The translations under genes were made by a program, and so were the position numbers. Positions 1 to 8,936 of a stretch of 64,000 nt of DNA are shown piece by piece. Each line of letters starts with the position of its first letter. Position 1 is the first letter of the stretch. Below the pieces are notes generated by a model. That model saw only the letters and a program-made list of their open reading frames with translations. It was not told where the DNA came from and did not search any database. The stretch comes from an uncultured Pelagibacteraceae bacterium. Lineage in GTDB: Bacteria; Pseudomonadota; Alphaproteobacteria; Pelagibacterales; Pelagibacteraceae. Location of the stretch: NCBI GenBank assembly GCA_902610315.1, contig CACLVA010000006.1, forward strand, positions 1-64,000, read 5' to 3'.

Positions 1-12
1 TCACCAGGCATT

Positions 13-40
13 ATAAAGCTACAAGTTTTTATAGCTTTAT
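13..40. other. Inverted repeat over the aguB stop codon
   Basis: A 9-bp perfect inverted repeat, ATAAAGCTA (13-21) and TAGCTTTAT (32-40), overlaps the end of the amidase gene. It could act as a 3' mRNA hairpin, but it is AT-rich and has no clear U-tract on either strand, so a terminator role is only a guess. Confidence 0.35.
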
Positions 41-918
41 TCATCTTTAGGATTTTTTAATATACTTTTATACGCATCAATTCTTCTATCTCTCAAAAAA
101 GGCCAATGTTGTCTAGCACTTTCAATTTTCCTTAAATCAATTTCCGTGATTAGAACACCATCTTTTTTATTTCCTAATTTACCAATAATTTTACCACTTG
201 GATCTGAAACAAATGAGTTGCCCCAAAAATCAATTTTGGTCTTACCGTTTCTTTCAATACCAACTCTGTTTATTGCTGCAACATATACTCCATTTGCAAT
301 AGCATGTGATCGCTGGATAGTTATCCACGAGTCTAATTGTTTTTTTCCAAATTTCTTTTTTTCTTTAGGGTGCCATCCTATTGCAGTAGGATAAAAAATA
401 ATATCTGCACCTTTTAAAGTTGTTATTCTTGCTGCCTCAGGAAACCATTGGTCCCAACAAATAAGAGATCCAATATTGCAATACTTTGTTCTAGTACTTT
501 TAAAACCAAGATCGCCAGGTGTAAAATAAAATTTTTCATAATATCCTGGGTCATCAGGAATATGCATTTTTCTGTATTTATTAATTATCTTTCCTTTTTC
601 GTTAATTATGAGAACTGTATTATGGTACATTCCAGAAATTTTTTTCTCAAATAAAGATAAAACTAAAATAACAGAAAATTCTTTTGCCGTTTTGCAAAAA
701 ATATCAGTTGTTTTATTTGGAATTTTTTCGGCTAATTTAAAGTTTGAATGTTTTTCAGTTTGACAAAAATATTTAGACAAAAATAGTTCAGGGACACATA
801 TAATTTTAGCTCCTTTATTTGATGCAACTTTAATTTTTGAAATAGAATTTTTTATGTTTAATTCTACATTTTTTGAAATTTTTAGTTGAATTAAACCAAT
901 CTTGGTTTTTTTTGTCAT
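37..918 (-). CDS. aguB: N-carbamoylputrescine amidase (nitrilase family)
   Basis: Predicted to hydrolyse N-carbamoylputrescine to putrescine, CO2 and ammonia in the cytoplasm. The 293-residue protein carries the nitrilase catalytic triad: Glu44 in VPELF, Lys117 in YRKMHIP and Cys154 in LICWDQWFPE. The stretch PDDPGYYEKFYF after the Lys is typical of the AguB subgroup. I start at the ATG at 918, four bases after the stop of the upstream gene, because the family begins with a short tail before the first beta strand; an in-frame ATG at 987 would overlap the neighbour by about 65 bases. It is the third gene of a polyamine cluster with an ornithine-decarboxylase-type enzyme and a deoxyhypusine-synthase-like protein, which supports a putrescine role over a generic omega-amidase. 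No strong Shine-Dalgarno is visible, so translational coupling is likely. Confidence 0.85.
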   Translation of the reverse strand: MTKKTKIGLIQLKISKNVELNIKNSISKIKVASNKGAKIICVPELFLSKYFCQTEKHSNFKLAEKIPNKTTDIFCKTAKEFSVILVLSLFEKKISGMYHNTVLIINEKGKIINKYRKMHIPDDPGYYEKFYFTPGDLGFKSTRTKYCNIGSLICWDQWFPEAARITTLKGADIIFYPTAIGWHPKEKKKFGKKQLDSWITIQRSHAIANGVYVAAINRVGIERNGKTKIDFWGNSFVSDPSGKIIGKLGNKKDGVLITEIDLRKIESARQHWPFLRDRRIDAYKSILKNPKDE

Positions 919-922
919 TTTA

Positions 923-1957
923 TCAAAATAATTTTGAGAAGTTTTTTCTTTTCCTTTTTTTCCACTCACCCCTATGGTAAGCATCACTCACTATAAGAGG
1001 TAATACACTTGTAGCTTCAGCAAAAACCATTTGTTCTTTAGAAGTATCAACTTTACCCCAGGAGCTTGCCTCTTTTAAAGTGGAACTGCTACAAGCTCCA
1101 TCTCTAGAATCAGCGACTGTTAATTGAATTGCATATTTATGCATGTCTACATCTTTACCCAATAGTTCTGCACAAATTACTGTATCTTGAATAAAATTTT
1201 TCGGCACGCCTCCACCAATCATAAATAAGCCTGACCCTTCGGACCTTATCTTTATCTCAGTTAATTCTCTAAATTCTCTTATTGAGTCGATAGTCATATG
1301 TTTTTTTGGATTCTTTTCTTGATGCATTACTAGCCCAAACCCGGCACTTGAGTCTGTGAATGCAGGACAAAATATGGGTACGTGGTAGTCATATGACATT
1401 TCAATTAAAGAACCTTTTTTCTTTGCATTTTTTTTTAAATATTTGCCAAGTTCAAAGATAAATTCTCTTGATGTGTAGGGTCGTGGTTCAAGTGAATCAG
1501 CAATTTCTCCAATTACTTTATCACAATGTTGTAGTTCCTCCTCATCAATATAAGTGTCATATATTCTATCGATATAATTTTTTCTTAATTCAGTGTCATC
1601 TTGAAACTGAGAGCCTTGATAATGCTTAAAACCTAAGGCCTCAAAAAAATCCATGTCAATAATTGATGCTCCAGTTGCGACTATTGCATCGACCATATTA
1701 TATTTAACTAAATCTCTATAAATATGCATGCATCCAGCTGCAGATGTTGAACCTGCTAATGTCAAAAAAATAGTACAATCCTTTTCACTTAGCATTTCAT
1801 TATAGATTTTTGCAGCATTAGCTGTTTCTCGAGATACAAAAGACATTTTTTCCATTGAAGAAATTATAGGCCTTGCATCAAACTTCGTTATATCAATATG
1901 TTCAACTGGTTTATTTAGAAAATCTTTTTTACTGTTATGACCTAGGGTTTTTTTCAC
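923..1957 (-). CDS. Deoxyhypusine synthase family protein (probable homospermidine/spermidine-type synthase)
   Basis: A 344-residue member of the NAD-dependent deoxyhypusine synthase (DHS) family. Visible family marks are the early LAGSTSAAG loop, IVATGAS, the GGGVPKN NAD-site loop and the C-terminal EASSWGK, whose Lys corresponds to the active-site lysine that takes up the aminobutyl group. In eukaryotes and archaea DHS modifies eIF5A/aIF5A. Bacteria have no such substrate, and bacterial homologues are thought to transfer the aminobutyl group to putrescine or similar amines. Start is GTG, seven bases after the decarboxylase stop, so the two are probably cotranscribed. Placed between ornithine decarboxylase and N-carbamoylputrescine amidase, it probably consumes the putrescine both make. 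The exact product cannot be read from sequence. Confidence 0.8.
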   Translation of the reverse strand: MKKTLGHNSKKDFLNKPVEHIDITKFDARPIISSMEKMSFVSRETANAAKIYNEMLSEKDCTIFLTLAGSTSAAGCMHIYRDLVKYNMVDAIVATGASIIDMDFFEALGFKHYQGSQFQDDTELRKNYIDRIYDTYIDEEELQHCDKVIGEIADSLEPRPYTSREFIFELGKYLKKNAKKKGSLIEMSYDYHVPIFCPAFTDSSAGFGLVMHQEKNPKKHMTIDSIREFRELTEIKIRSEGSGLFMIGGGVPKNFIQDTVICAELLGKDVDMHKYAIQLTVADSRDGACSSSTLKEASSWGKVDTSKEQMVFAEATSVLPLIVSDAYHRGEWKKRKRKNFSKLF

Positions 1958-1963
1958 AGGATT

Positions 1964-3142
1964 TTAAGCAACCAAATAACTTTTGCTTTTATCTTTATCA
2001 TACATAGTCATTACAGGCTCATCTTCAACTTCAAAAATTTTGTCAGAATAAAAACCATTAAACTGTGTTCTAAATGTAAGACCATAAGCACCAAGTTGTC
2101 CTAGTTCTATGTAATCATTTTCCTTTATATTGTTTGGAAGTATAAAAGGACCTTTCATGTAATCCATGCTATCACACGTTGGACCATAAAAATCAAATGC
2201 CGTCATTTTTTTTGATATCATTCTACCATTAGTAATAAGTCTTGATGGATAAACTATATTTGGAACACCTCCATCAAATAAAGTTCCATAAGTACCGTCA
2301 TTGATATATAGCTTTTGTTTTTTTCTTAAATTTACTCTCACTATTGTTGAACCTGACTCTGCTACCAGCGCTCTACCAGGCTCACATATAATTTCTGGTA
2401 ATTTATCTATTTTAAGGGTATTCAATGATTTTTTTATTTCCTCAAAGTAGCTATTTAAAGATTGGGGAATTAAGTCGGGATAAATAGTTGGAAACCCTCC
2501 ACCTATATTTATTACCTTTGGTATAATTTTCGTTTTCTTAATTAGATTTCCGATTTCATTTATTCCTTTAGTATAAGAAATTGGATGCATACATTGAGAA
2601 CCAACATGAAAGCTTAGACCTAATTTTTTTGTATATTGGTTTGTAAGTCTGATGAGGCCTGGGGCCTCACTATTATTAGCACCAAATTTTTTTGATAAAT
2701 CGATTTCTGCGTGCTCATTTGAAACTGCAATTCTTACATATAATTCTAAATCATTTGCGTGATTAGTAGTTTCTAGAATTTTGATTAGTTCGTCCTTAGT
2801 ATCCAGCGAAAATGCTTTAACTCCAAATTTGAAATATGCATCTCTTATGTCTTCTCTACTTTTTACGGTATGCATATATGAGCAATCTAAAGAACTATCT
2901 ATTTCTTTTATGCCTTGAATTTCTTTAATAGATGCTACATCAAAGTTTTTTATGCCACTTTCAATTAATGTTTTAACAACTTCTTTGTTCGGATTAGTTT
3001 TAACTGCATATAAAATTTTACCTGGGAAATTTTTTATAAAGTATTTTGAAGCTTTTTTTATTGATTTTTTTCTGATGCAGTATACTGGATCAGATGGTTT
3101 TAACTCAGTTATTAGTTCATAAACCGATTTAAATTTTTTCAT
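1964..3142 (-). CDS. odc: Ornithine decarboxylase-type PLP enzyme (fold III, group IV)
   Basis: Predicted to decarboxylate ornithine (possibly also lysine or a diamino acid) to putrescine. The 392-residue protein shows the alanine-racemase-fold PLP lysine at Lys48 in LYAVKTNP, the HVGSQC substrate loop, the glycine-rich phosphate-binding INIGGGFP, CEPGRALVAESG, and the dimer-interface active-site cysteine in YGPTCDSMDYM. The TCDS(M)D form is usual in eukaryotic-type ODCs that are common in alphaproteobacteria. Start ATG 3142 is preceded by a good AAGGAG. It is the first gene of the polyamine operon odc, DHS-like, aguB, and is transcribed away from the RegA gene across a 155-base gap. Confidence 0.88.
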   Translation of the reverse strand: MKKFKSVYELITELKPSDPVYCIRKKSIKKASKYFIKNFPGKILYAVKTNPNKEVVKTLIESGIKNFDVASIKEIQGIKEIDSSLDCSYMHTVKSREDIRDAYFKFGVKAFSLDTKDELIKILETTNHANDLELYVRIAVSNEHAEIDLSKKFGANNSEAPGLIRLTNQYTKKLGLSFHVGSQCMHPISYTKGINEIGNLIKKTKIIPKVINIGGGFPTIYPDLIPQSLNSYFEEIKKSLNTLKIDKLPEIICEPGRALVAESGSTIVRVNLRKKQKLYINDGTYGTLFDGGVPNIVYPSRLITNGRMISKKMTAFDFYGPTCDSMDYMKGPFILPNNIKENDYIELGQLGAYGLTFRTQFNGFYSDKIFEVEDEPVMTMYDKDKSKSYLVA

Positions 3143-3297
3143 TTTTAACTCCTTAAAAAAAATTTAACAAAAAAAAACTGCATAACTTATATGCAATTTT
3201 CGTGAATCGTTTTTTACTTATATAGTGAGCTATGTAAAGAAAATTATGAGGTTTTTTGGTTTTTTTAGACTATTGAAATTTTAGGAATTATGACCAT
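3143..3297. promoter_or_regulatory. Divergent intergenic region between odc and regA
   Basis: 155 bases between two divergent genes; it must hold both promoters. Visible are the odc ribosome-binding site next to 3142 and a small hairpin GCATA...TATGC near 3180-3194. I cannot assign -10/-35 boxes with confidence in this AT-rich sequence. Confidence 0.45.
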
Positions 3298-3870
3298 ATG
3301 TATTCTTCTATGGAGACAGAAAAGATAAAAAATATTAACGAATTTGAAGACAAAACTCTTTTAATTGTGGATGACGATAATCCCTTTAGAGAAAGGCTTG
3401 CAAGAGCTATGGAAAAGAAGGGTTTTAAGGTTTCACAAGCTGAAGGTGTAAAAAAAGGTCTAGATGCAGTAAAAAATAATAAGCCAGCTTTTGCTGTCGT
3501 AGACTTAAGACTGGGCGATGGTAACGGTCTTGAGGTTGTTAAAGAAATACAAAATTCAAATTCAAATAGCAGAGTAGTAATGTTAACAGGGTATGGAAAC
3601 ATCCCTACAGCTGTTGCAGCAATAAAACAAGGTGCAATAGATTATTTGGCAAAACCAGCTGATGCAGATGATGTTGAAAAGGCACTTTTAGCTAATCCAA
3701 ATAAAAAAGCAGAACCGCCTGAGAATCCAATGTCAGCTGATCGAGTAAAATGGGAACATATTCACAGAGTATTCGAACTTTGCAATAGAAATGTTTCTGA
3801 GACAGCTAGAAGATTAAAGATGCATCGAAGGACTCTTCAAAGAATTTTATCTAAAAGATCACCTAGATAG
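3298..3870 (+). CDS. regA: Response regulator of the RegA/ActR/PrrA family
   Basis: Cytoplasmic two-component regulator of 190 residues. The receiver domain (about 20-135) has the acidic pocket VDDD at 24-27, the phospho-acceptor Asp69 in VVDLRLGDGNG, the Thr in LTGYG and the switch Lys in LAKPAD. A proline-containing linker leads to a Fis-type helix-turn-helix (about 148-188) ending RLKMHRRTLQRIL, the hallmark of RegA/ActR. The family acts with the redox-sensing kinase RegB/ActS, which is not in this window. In-frame ATGs at 3298 and 3310 are both possible starts. Its 3' end overlaps the convergent bioY by 8 bases. Confidence 0.88.
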   Translation: MYSSMETEKIKNINEFEDKTLLIVDDDNPFRERLARAMEKKGFKVSQAEGVKKGLDAVKNNKPAFAVVDLRLGDGNGLEVVKEIQNSNSNSRVVMLTGYGNIPTAVAAIKQGAIDYLAKPADADDVEKALLANPNKKAEPPENPMSADRVKWEHIHRVFELCNRNVSETARRLKMHRRTLQRILSKRSPR

Positions 3871-4414
3871 ATTTTCTAAACTTTACAAGTTTTGATGCAA
3901 GAAAAGTTAAAATCAGAATCTTGAATAATTCTGCTAATAGAAAAGGCTTTGCACCAAGCTCAAAAATGGGTTTATCCCATCCAATTAGACTTCCTAACCA
4001 TATTAATCCCAAAATGTAAATAGTTGAAACTGATATAAGAATTTTAAAAAAATTTTGTATTATATTTTTTCCAAAGTTAAAATAACCTGTCAAAAAAACT
4101 GCACTCAAAAATCCAATTAGATAACCCATAGTTGGTCCTGTAAAGTAAACTAAACCAACTCCCTTTTCGGGAGAATTAGAGAAAACTGGCAATCCTAAAA
4201 TTCCTTCAAATAAATACACGGTTATTATCGATAAACCAATTTTGTAACCAAATGCTATGCCTAAAAACAAAACTATAAATGTTTGCATTGTCATTGGCAC
4301 AGGATAAAAAGGAATTTTTATCTTTGCAGATATTGTTAAAATTAAACTTCCCAAAATTATTATAAAAAAATTTCTTAAAATTTTTTGATTTTGATTTGAC
4401 CGAACACTATCCAT
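3863..4414 (-). CDS. bioY: BioY family biotin transporter, substrate-binding membrane subunit
   Basis: A 183-residue integral membrane protein with about six hydrophobic segments. The BioY signatures IPFYPVPMTMQTF and FTGPTMGYLIGF are visible. BioY is the S-component of biotin ECF transporters and can work alone or with BioM/BioN; neither partner is nearby. The downstream neighbour on the same strand order is an ABC ATPase, but that protein resembles the ABC-2 exporter class and not an ECF ATPase. The presence of BioY fits biotin uptake by an auxotrophic, streamlined cell, which is an inference. The 3' end overlaps regA. Confidence 0.85.
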   Translation of the reverse strand: MDSVRSNQNQKILRNFFIIILGSLILTISAKIKIPFYPVPMTMQTFIVLFLGIAFGYKIGLSIITVYLFEGILGLPVFSNSPEKGVGLVYFTGPTMGYLIGFLSAVFLTGYFNFGKNIIQNFFKILISVSTIYILGLIWLGSLIGWDKPIFELGAKPFLLAELFKILILTFLASKLVKFRKSI

Positions 4415-4446
4415 TCAATTATTATATATATTTGTTAAAGATTTAT

Positions 4447-5364
4447 CTAGTTTTTTATCAATTTTATAAATACATCTTCAAGGTCTGGATCTCTTGATTG
4501 TACATCAAAAATATCAACCTTTTGGCTTTTGATAACATCAATTATTTCTTGTATATTAATAATATTTTTTTCGTAGGATACGACTAGCTCTTTTTCATTA
4601 TTTTTTATTATCTTTAATTTTTTTTTTAAGGTGTCAATTAATTCTACTTTTTTATTTACTGAGAATTTAACTATTTTTGTTTGTATTTTATTTAACATAT
4701 TTTCGGTAGTTTCCAGTGCAATCAAATTTCCTTGATTAATAATACCAATTCGGTCACACATTTCTTCTGCTTCAGATAAATAATGAGTAGTAAGTATAAT
4801 TGTTACACCTATGTCTCTTAAAGATTTTACGTTATCTAATAATTTCTTTCGTAACTCTACATCAACTCCAGCAGTAGGTTCATCTAAAATTACAATTGGC
4901 GGTTTATGTACTAATGCTTTTGCAATTAAAAGTCTCCTCTGCATACCACCTGATAAATTTCTTGTGTAGCTATTAGCTTTTTCATTAAGAGAGACTAGAT
5001 CTAATATAGTATCAGTAATTCTATCTTTTTTTTTTACACCATAAAGACCAGCCTGAAGTTCCAATAATTTTTTTGGTGTAAAAAAAGGATCAACATTTAT
5101 CTCTTGAGGGACTATTCCTAGTGAAGCTCTTACTTGTCTAGGGTTTTTGTCCATGTTGAATCCCCAAACATCTACATCTCCAGAAGTTTTAGTAGTTAGT
5201 CCTGCAAGAATATTTATAAAAGTACTTTTTCCCGCACCGTTTGGACCCAATAAGCCAAAAATTTCTCCTTCTTTCACCTCTAAGTTTAAATTTCTAAGAG
5301 CATGAATTTTTTTGTTGTAGGTTTTGTTTAGATTTTTGACAGAAAGTACAATTTTATTATTCAT
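4447..5364 (-). CDS. ABC transporter ATP-binding protein (YadG/CcmA-like, ABC-2 type)
   Basis: A 305-residue ABC ATPase. Visible are Walker A GLLGPNGAGKST (about 38-49), the Q-loop in IVPQEIN, the signature LSGGMQRRL, Walker B IVILDEPTAGVD and the H-loop TTHY. A C-terminal extension of about 80 residues after the nucleotide-binding domain is typical of ABC-2 exporters such as YadG or NodI. No permease gene adjoins it, so the membrane partner must be elsewhere. It runs towards bioY with a 32-base gap and is divergent from polA. Substrate unknown. Confidence 0.8.
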   Translation of the reverse strand: MNNKIVLSVKNLNKTYNKKIHALRNLNLEVKEGEIFGLLGPNGAGKSTFINILAGLTTKTSGDVDVWGFNMDKNPRQVRASLGIVPQEINVDPFFTPKKLLELQAGLYGVKKKDRITDTILDLVSLNEKANSYTRNLSGGMQRRLLIAKALVHKPPIVILDEPTAGVDVELRKKLLDNVKSLRDIGVTIILTTHYLSEAEEMCDRIGIINQGNLIALETTENMLNKIQTKIVKFSVNKKVELIDTLKKKLKIIKNNEKELVVSYEKNIINIQEIIDVIKSQKVDIFDVQSRDPDLEDVFIKLIKN

Positions 5365-5414
5365 TTAGATTTATAGACTTATAACATTAAGATAAATTAA
5401 AATAAAATTTATTA

Positions 5415-8189
5415 ATGAGCAAAGCATCCAAAAAAGAAAATTATTATTTAATCGATGGATCTGGATATATCTTCAGAGCTTACTATGCATTACCACCTTT
5501 ATCTAGAAAATCTGATGGTCTACCAACAGGAGCTGTAGCTGGATTTTGCAACATGTTATTTAAGTTATTAGAAGATGCAAAATCCTCTGATAATAAATCT
5601 AAACCTACCCATTTTGCTGTCATATTTGACTCTGCGAGAAAAAATTTTAGAAATGAGATTTATTCTGAGTATAAAGCAAATAGATCAGATGCACCCGATG
5701 ATTTGATTCCACAATTTGACTACATTAGAAAATCTGTAGAGGCTTTTAATTTACCATCTATAGAACTCATTAATTATGAAGCAGATGATTTAATAGCAAC
5801 TTATAGTGAACAAATAATAAAAAAGGGGGGAGATGTTACAATTGTATCTTCTGATAAAGATTTAATGCAGCTATATAAAAAAAATATAAGAATTTACGAC
5901 CCAATGAAAAATAAGTTCATTAATGAAGAAGATATTCAAAAAAAATTTGGTGTAAAAGCAGAGAAAGTAATAGATGTTCAATCTTTAGCAGGAGATAGCA
6001 GTGATAATGTACCTGGTGTACCTGGTATAGGAATTAAAACTGCTGCAGAATTAATAAATGAATATGGAACCTTAGAAAATCTTCTGTCAAATTCTAAAAA
6101 CATTAAGCAAAACAAAAGAAGAGAAACACTTATTGAAAACAAACAAAAAGCAATGATTAGTAAAAAGCTAGTTACTTTAAAAAAAGATGTACCCGTCAAA
6201 GTTCCGTACAGTGATTTTGTTCTAAAACAGATTGATAAAAAAAAATTATATAATTTTTTAAGGGATATGGAATTTAATAGGTTATTGAGTTCAGCAATAT
6301 CGACTTATGGCGAAGTTGATTTTAAAGACGATAGAAAAGAATTTTTCCGAGCTAAGCCAGAAACTAAAATTGATAAAAGAAAGTATATATTAATAAAAAA
6401 TGAAAATGAACTCAGTGAATTAATATCTAAAATTGAACAAGAAAGTGAAATATCTATTGATACTGAGACAAGCTCTCTTGATCCACACCAAGCAGAACTA
6501 ATTGGTATATCTATTTCACCTAAAATTGGTGAAGCTTATTACATACCTTTAAACCATAAAAATTTTGAGAATTTAATGGAAAAAAATGTATTAAAAAAAT
6601 TGCAGAATATCCTAGAAGACAAAAGTATTAAAAAGATTGGTCAAAACATCAAGTTTGATTATATCATGCTTTATCATAGAGGTATTGATTTAGAACCATT
6701 AGAAGACACAATGTTAATGTCTTATGTGTTAGATGCTGGAAAAAATAGGCACAATATGGATACTTTATCAGAAATTCATTTAGGTCATAAAACAATTTCA
6801 TATAAAGATCTTGTAGGAAGTGGAAAAAAACAAATAAATTTTAGTGAAGTTAAAATTGAAGTTGCAAAGGACTATGCTGCTGAAGATGCAGATATTACTT
6901 TCAGACTTTATAAAAAATTTTTAATTAATCTCAAAAACGAAAAACTAATGAATATCTACGAGACTTTTGAAAAACCATTAATTAAAATTTTAGCTCATAT
7001 GGAAATGGATGGTATCAAACTTGATAAAAAATTTTTAAATAAATTGTCTGAAAATTTTCAAAAAAAAATCTCTGATCTAGAAAAAAAAATTTTTAAAATA
7101 TCAAAAAAAGAATTTAAAATTGGATCAACCAAGCAACTTGGAGAGGTATTATATAATGACCTGAAAATATCTGCCCTAAAAAAAACGAAGAAAGGTAGTT
7201 TTGCTACTGGTGCTAGTGTATTAGAAGATCTCGCCTACAAAGGCCATGAGTTACCACAACTTGTTTTAGAATGGAGACAGCTAACAAAATTAAAAAATAC
7301 TTATTCAGATTCTTTACCAGAATTCTTAAATCCTAACACAAGTAGAGTGCATACTAGTTTTTTATTAGCCGCTACAACAACAGGCAGATTAGCATCAAGT
7401 GATCCCAATTTACAGAATATTCCAATTAAATCTAATGATGGAAAAGAAATTAGAAAAGCATTTATTTCAGATAAAGGATACAATCTTTTATCTGCAGATT
7501 ACAATCAAATCGAGATGAGAATATTAGCTGACCTTGCAGATGTGAAAGAACTAAAAAAAGCTTTCAACAATAAAGAGGACATACATTCATTAACAGCAAG
7601 TCAAGTTTTTAATGTAAAAATAAAAGATGTTACATCTGAACTCAGGCGCAAAGCAAAAGCAATAAATTTTGGAATAATTTATGGTATTTCTCAATATGGT
7701 CTCGCAAAACAAATCTCCGTGACAACTAATGAAGCTGATGAATTTCTTAAATCTTACTTTAAAAAATTCCCTGAAATCAAAGATTACATGTCAACTACAA
7801 TAAATTTTTGTAGAAAAAGTGGATATGTTAATAATATCTTTGGAAGAAGAACTCATATAACAGGTATTAATGATAAAAATTTTAATGTAAGAAATTTTCA
7901 AGAAAGAGCTGCTATAAATGCACCAATCCAAGGATCAGCATCTGAGCTAATGAGAATGGCAATGATCAATATATTTGAAAAAATTAAAGTTAAAAAAATA
8001 AAAGATTGCAAGTTACTTTTACAAATTCATGATGAGTTAATTTTTGAGTTTAAGAAAGATAATATAGAAAACATAAAAAAATTAGTAGAGAATGGAATGA
8101 AAAGCGTTCAAAAAAGTGATTTGCATTCATTTTCAATTCCAATACTTGTAGATGTAAATATTGGTGAAAATTGGGGATTGTTACAATAA
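5415..8189 (+). CDS. polA: DNA polymerase I
   Basis: A 924-residue PolA with all three domains. The 5'-3' flap nuclease (about 8-300) has YLIDGSGYIFRAYYA, the YEADDLI and SSDKDLMQL acidic motifs, and the helix-hairpin-helix GVPGIGIKTAAEL. The 3'-5' proofreading domain (about 325-500) keeps DTETSSLD and the later YAAEDADIT, so proofreading is probably active. The polymerase domain holds motif A (SADYNQIEMRILADL), motif B (RRKAKAINFGIIYG) and motif C (LLLQIHDELIFE). It fills gaps in lagging-strand synthesis and repair. It is divergent from the ABC ATPase and 48 bases upstream of chvI. Confidence 0.97.
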   Translation: MSKASKKENYYLIDGSGYIFRAYYALPPLSRKSDGLPTGAVAGFCNMLFKLLEDAKSSDNKSKPTHFAVIFDSARKNFRNEIYSEYKANRSDAPDDLIPQFDYIRKSVEAFNLPSIELINYEADDLIATYSEQIIKKGGDVTIVSSDKDLMQLYKKNIRIYDPMKNKFINEEDIQKKFGVKAEKVIDVQSLAGDSSDNVPGVPGIGIKTAAELINEYGTLENLLSNSKNIKQNKRRETLIENKQKAMISKKLVTLKKDVPVKVPYSDFVLKQIDKKKLYNFLRDMEFNRLLSSAISTYGEVDFKDDRKEFFRAKPETKIDKRKYILIKNENELSELISKIEQESEISIDTETSSLDPHQAELIGISISPKIGEAYYIPLNHKNFENLMEKNVLKKLQNILEDKSIKKIGQNIKFDYIMLYHRGIDLEPLEDTMLMSYVLDAGKNRHNMDTLSEIHLGHKTISYKDLVGSGKKQINFSEVKIEVAKDYAAEDADITFRLYKKFLINLKNEKLMNIYETFEKPLIKILAHMEMDGIKLDKKFLNKLSENFQKKISDLEKKIFKISKKEFKIGSTKQLGEVLYNDLKISALKKTKKGSFATGASVLEDLAYKGHELPQLVLEWRQLTKLKNTYSDSLPEFLNPNTSRVHTSFLLAATTTGRLASSDPNLQNIPIKSNDGKEIRKAFISDKGYNLLSADYNQIEMRILADLADVKELKKAFNNKEDIHSLTASQVFNVKIKDVTSELRRKAKAINFGIIYGISQYGLAKQISVTTNEADEFLKSYFKKFPEIKDYMSTTINFCRKSGYVNNIFGRRTHITGINDKNFNVRNFQERAAINAPIQGSASELMRMAMINIFEKIKVKKIKDCKLLLQIHDELIFEFKKDNIENIKKLVENGMKSVQKSDLHSFSIPILVDVNIGENWGLLQ

Positions 8190-8237
8190 GATAAACTGTT
8201 GCCCAAATTATAACAATTTAGTATTTTTAATTATTGC

Positions 8238-8936
8238 ATGACTCAAACAATTGCATTAGTAGATGATGATAGAAATATTCTAACAAGCATTAGTATAGCT
8301 TTAGAAAAAGAGGGATTCAAAGTTCAAACATATTTGGACGGAGAAAGCGCACTAATTGGTCTGTCCAGAACTCCACCAGATTTAGCTATAATTGATATCA
8401 AAATGCCAAAAATGGATGGAGAAGAATTACTCAAAAAATTAAGAAAAAAAACTTCTCTCCCAGTTATTTTTTTAACTTCCAAAGATGAGGAAGTAGACGA
8501 ACTATTAGGACTAAAACTTGGTGCAGATGATTTCGTGAAAAAATCTGGTGGTTTTTCTATAAAAGTTTTAATTGAAAGAATTCGTGTTCAGTTGAGAAAA
8601 AAGAATATTAATATTGAGGACACAAAAAATATTATTAATCACGGCAAACTTAAACTTGACCCATCCCAATTAGAATGCGAATGGGGTGGCAAACAATTAC
8701 CAGATAAATTAACAACTACTGAATTTTTAATAGTTCAAGAATTAGCAAAAAGACCAGGAATAATAAAAGAAAGAGCCCAATTGATGGATATTGCTTATAG
8801 AGAGGATACAGATATAGAGGACAGAACAATTGATAGCCATGTGAAAAGAATTAGAAAAAAATTTAAAAAAGTTGATGAAAATTTTTCAGCTATCGAAACT
8901 AGATACGGCAGTGGCTATAGGTGGAATGTTAGTTAA
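8238..8936 (+). CDS. chvI: Response regulator ChvI (OmpR family)
   Basis: A 232-residue OmpR-type regulator. The receiver has ALVDDD, phospho-acceptor Asp53 in [11 protein letters not shown], Thr in FLTSKD and Lys in [11 protein letters not shown]. The winged-helix DNA-binding domain (about 140-230) includes the [14 protein letters not shown] recognition region. In alphaproteobacteria ChvI is phosphorylated by ChvG and governs envelope and acid-stress responses. The stop codon overlaps the chvG start in a TAATG arrangement, so the two are translationally coupled. Confidence 0.9.
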   Translation: MTQTIALVDDDRNILTSISIALEKEGFKVQTYLDGESALIGLSRTPPDLAIIDIKMPKMDGEELLKKLRKKTSLPVIFLTSKDEEVDELLGLKLGADDFVKKSGGFSIKVLIERIRVQLRKKNINIEDTKNIINHGKLKLDPSQLECEWGGKQLPDKLTTTEFLIVQELAKRPGIIKERAQLMDIAYREDTDIEDRTIDSHVKRIRKKFKKVDENFSAIETRYGSGYRWNVS

